From Accumulibacter sp. (GTDB taxonomy: Bacteria > Pseudomonadota > Gammaproteobacteria > Burkholderiales > Rhodocyclaceae): DNA of 32,272 nucleotides. Shown here in pieces: positions 32,035-32,272 of this stretch. The notes beneath the pieces were generated by a model. It saw only the letters and a list, made by a program, of their open reading frames with translations, did not search any database and had not been told where the DNA came from. The position numbers and the translations under genes are program-made. Where the stretch lies: the NCBI GenBank assembly GCA_031266435.1, contig JAISAZ010000080.1, positions 1 to 32,272 on the forward strand. The letters are read 5' to 3'. Positions within the stretch are counted from its first letter, which is position 1; every line of letters starts with the position of its first letter.

Positions 32035-32272
32035 CTGTTGCAAATCTTTTTCAAAGCCGTCCCGGTTCTTCCCCCTTGTTCCGCCTTCTTCCCGGACTTA
32101 TCGCGTTTTTCTTGTAGGAACTATCGTGGTTCTGTTCACTTTGCTTCGCCGCAGCCCAACCTTGTATGTTGAAGATATCGTCTGCGAGACGATAATTGAG
32201 GAAGGCACCGGGGAGGCCGTTCCAACCCAGAGGCATCTCGTATGACCGCGCACATAGATCGGCCCCCCGCCT
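32035..32272. other. Unrecognised sequence right of the last prophage gene
   Basis: No gene is convincing. Three bases after the gpG stop codon (TGA 32032-32034) lies TGTTGCAAATC, similar to the TGTTGCAAA of IS6-type terminal repeats, but no transposase is readable. A minus-strand frame from the window edge to 32051 reads YEMPLGWNGLPGAFLNYRLA and could be the end of a gene that begins outside. A plus-strand ATG at 32243 (MTAHIDRPPA), with GAGG eight bases before, is open to the edge. ATCGTCT/AGACGAT at 32177-32193 is a perfect inverted repeat. Confidence 0.35.

Noticed and set aside
32040-32236. Template repeat of a diversity-generating retroelement or a group II intron end
   Set aside because: The A-rich minus strand and odd reading frame raised the idea, but there is no domain V hairpin, no reverse transcriptase and no variable-protein match in view.

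Overview
The window looks like chromosomal DNA of a GC-rich betaproteobacterium. The signs are a UbiG ubiquinone methyltransferase, a small Cys-containing OmpA-type lipid-anchor-free protein of betaproteobacterial style, GC-rich codon use and a GC-rich Burkholderiales-style repeat. A Rhodocyclales-like host is my guess, not something the sequence proves.

Layout. (1) 1-4697: housekeeping genes: a PP2C phosphatase (minus strand), then mtaD, ompA, ubiG and a GNAT acetyltransferase on the plus strand. (2) 4698-6777: a transferred island with a broken dinD fragment and an XRE-ImmA/IrrE plus PIN pair that looks like a toxin-antitoxin module. (3) 6844-8841: gltX, tRNA-Val(CAC) and an orphan BrnA-type antitoxin. 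(4) 8894-20372: the most interesting part, a minus-strand cluster. In transcription order it encodes a TonB-dependent receptor, two paralogous periplasmic binding proteins, a NifH/BchL-like reductase, NifD-like and NifK-like subunits, a FecCD-type permease, an ABC ATPase and a class II-like c-type cytochrome. It reads as an iron-responsive uptake system fused by operon structure to a nitrogenase-like reductase with no visible FeMo-cofactor ligands. A near-perfect promoter whose -35 overlaps a Fur-like box sits just upstream of the nifH-like gene. A 102-bp hairpin repeat lies at the downstream end of the cluster, and a second copy in the opposite orientation lies between the TonB receptor and the second binding protein. 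(5) 20860-32034: a Mu-like prophage, from transposase A to the gpG morphogenesis protein. It has no visible repressor or ner gene at its left end and runs into unrecognised sequence at its right end.

A second theme is repeats. Palindromic elements made of degenerate heptamers (CAGGAGA-like, returning as TCTCCTG) fill the gaps between genes, typically starting at a stop codon and ending just before the next start codon or ribosome binding site. They occur in host DNA (121-246, 16541-16576) but crowd the early region of the prophage, where they have rewritten the C-termini of the transposase and the gp16-like protein and apparently consumed a small gene. Some carry an embedded G-rich/C-rich hairpin with G-quadruplex-type runs. 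A different GC-rich repeat sits in frame inside the MuB-like ATPase gene.
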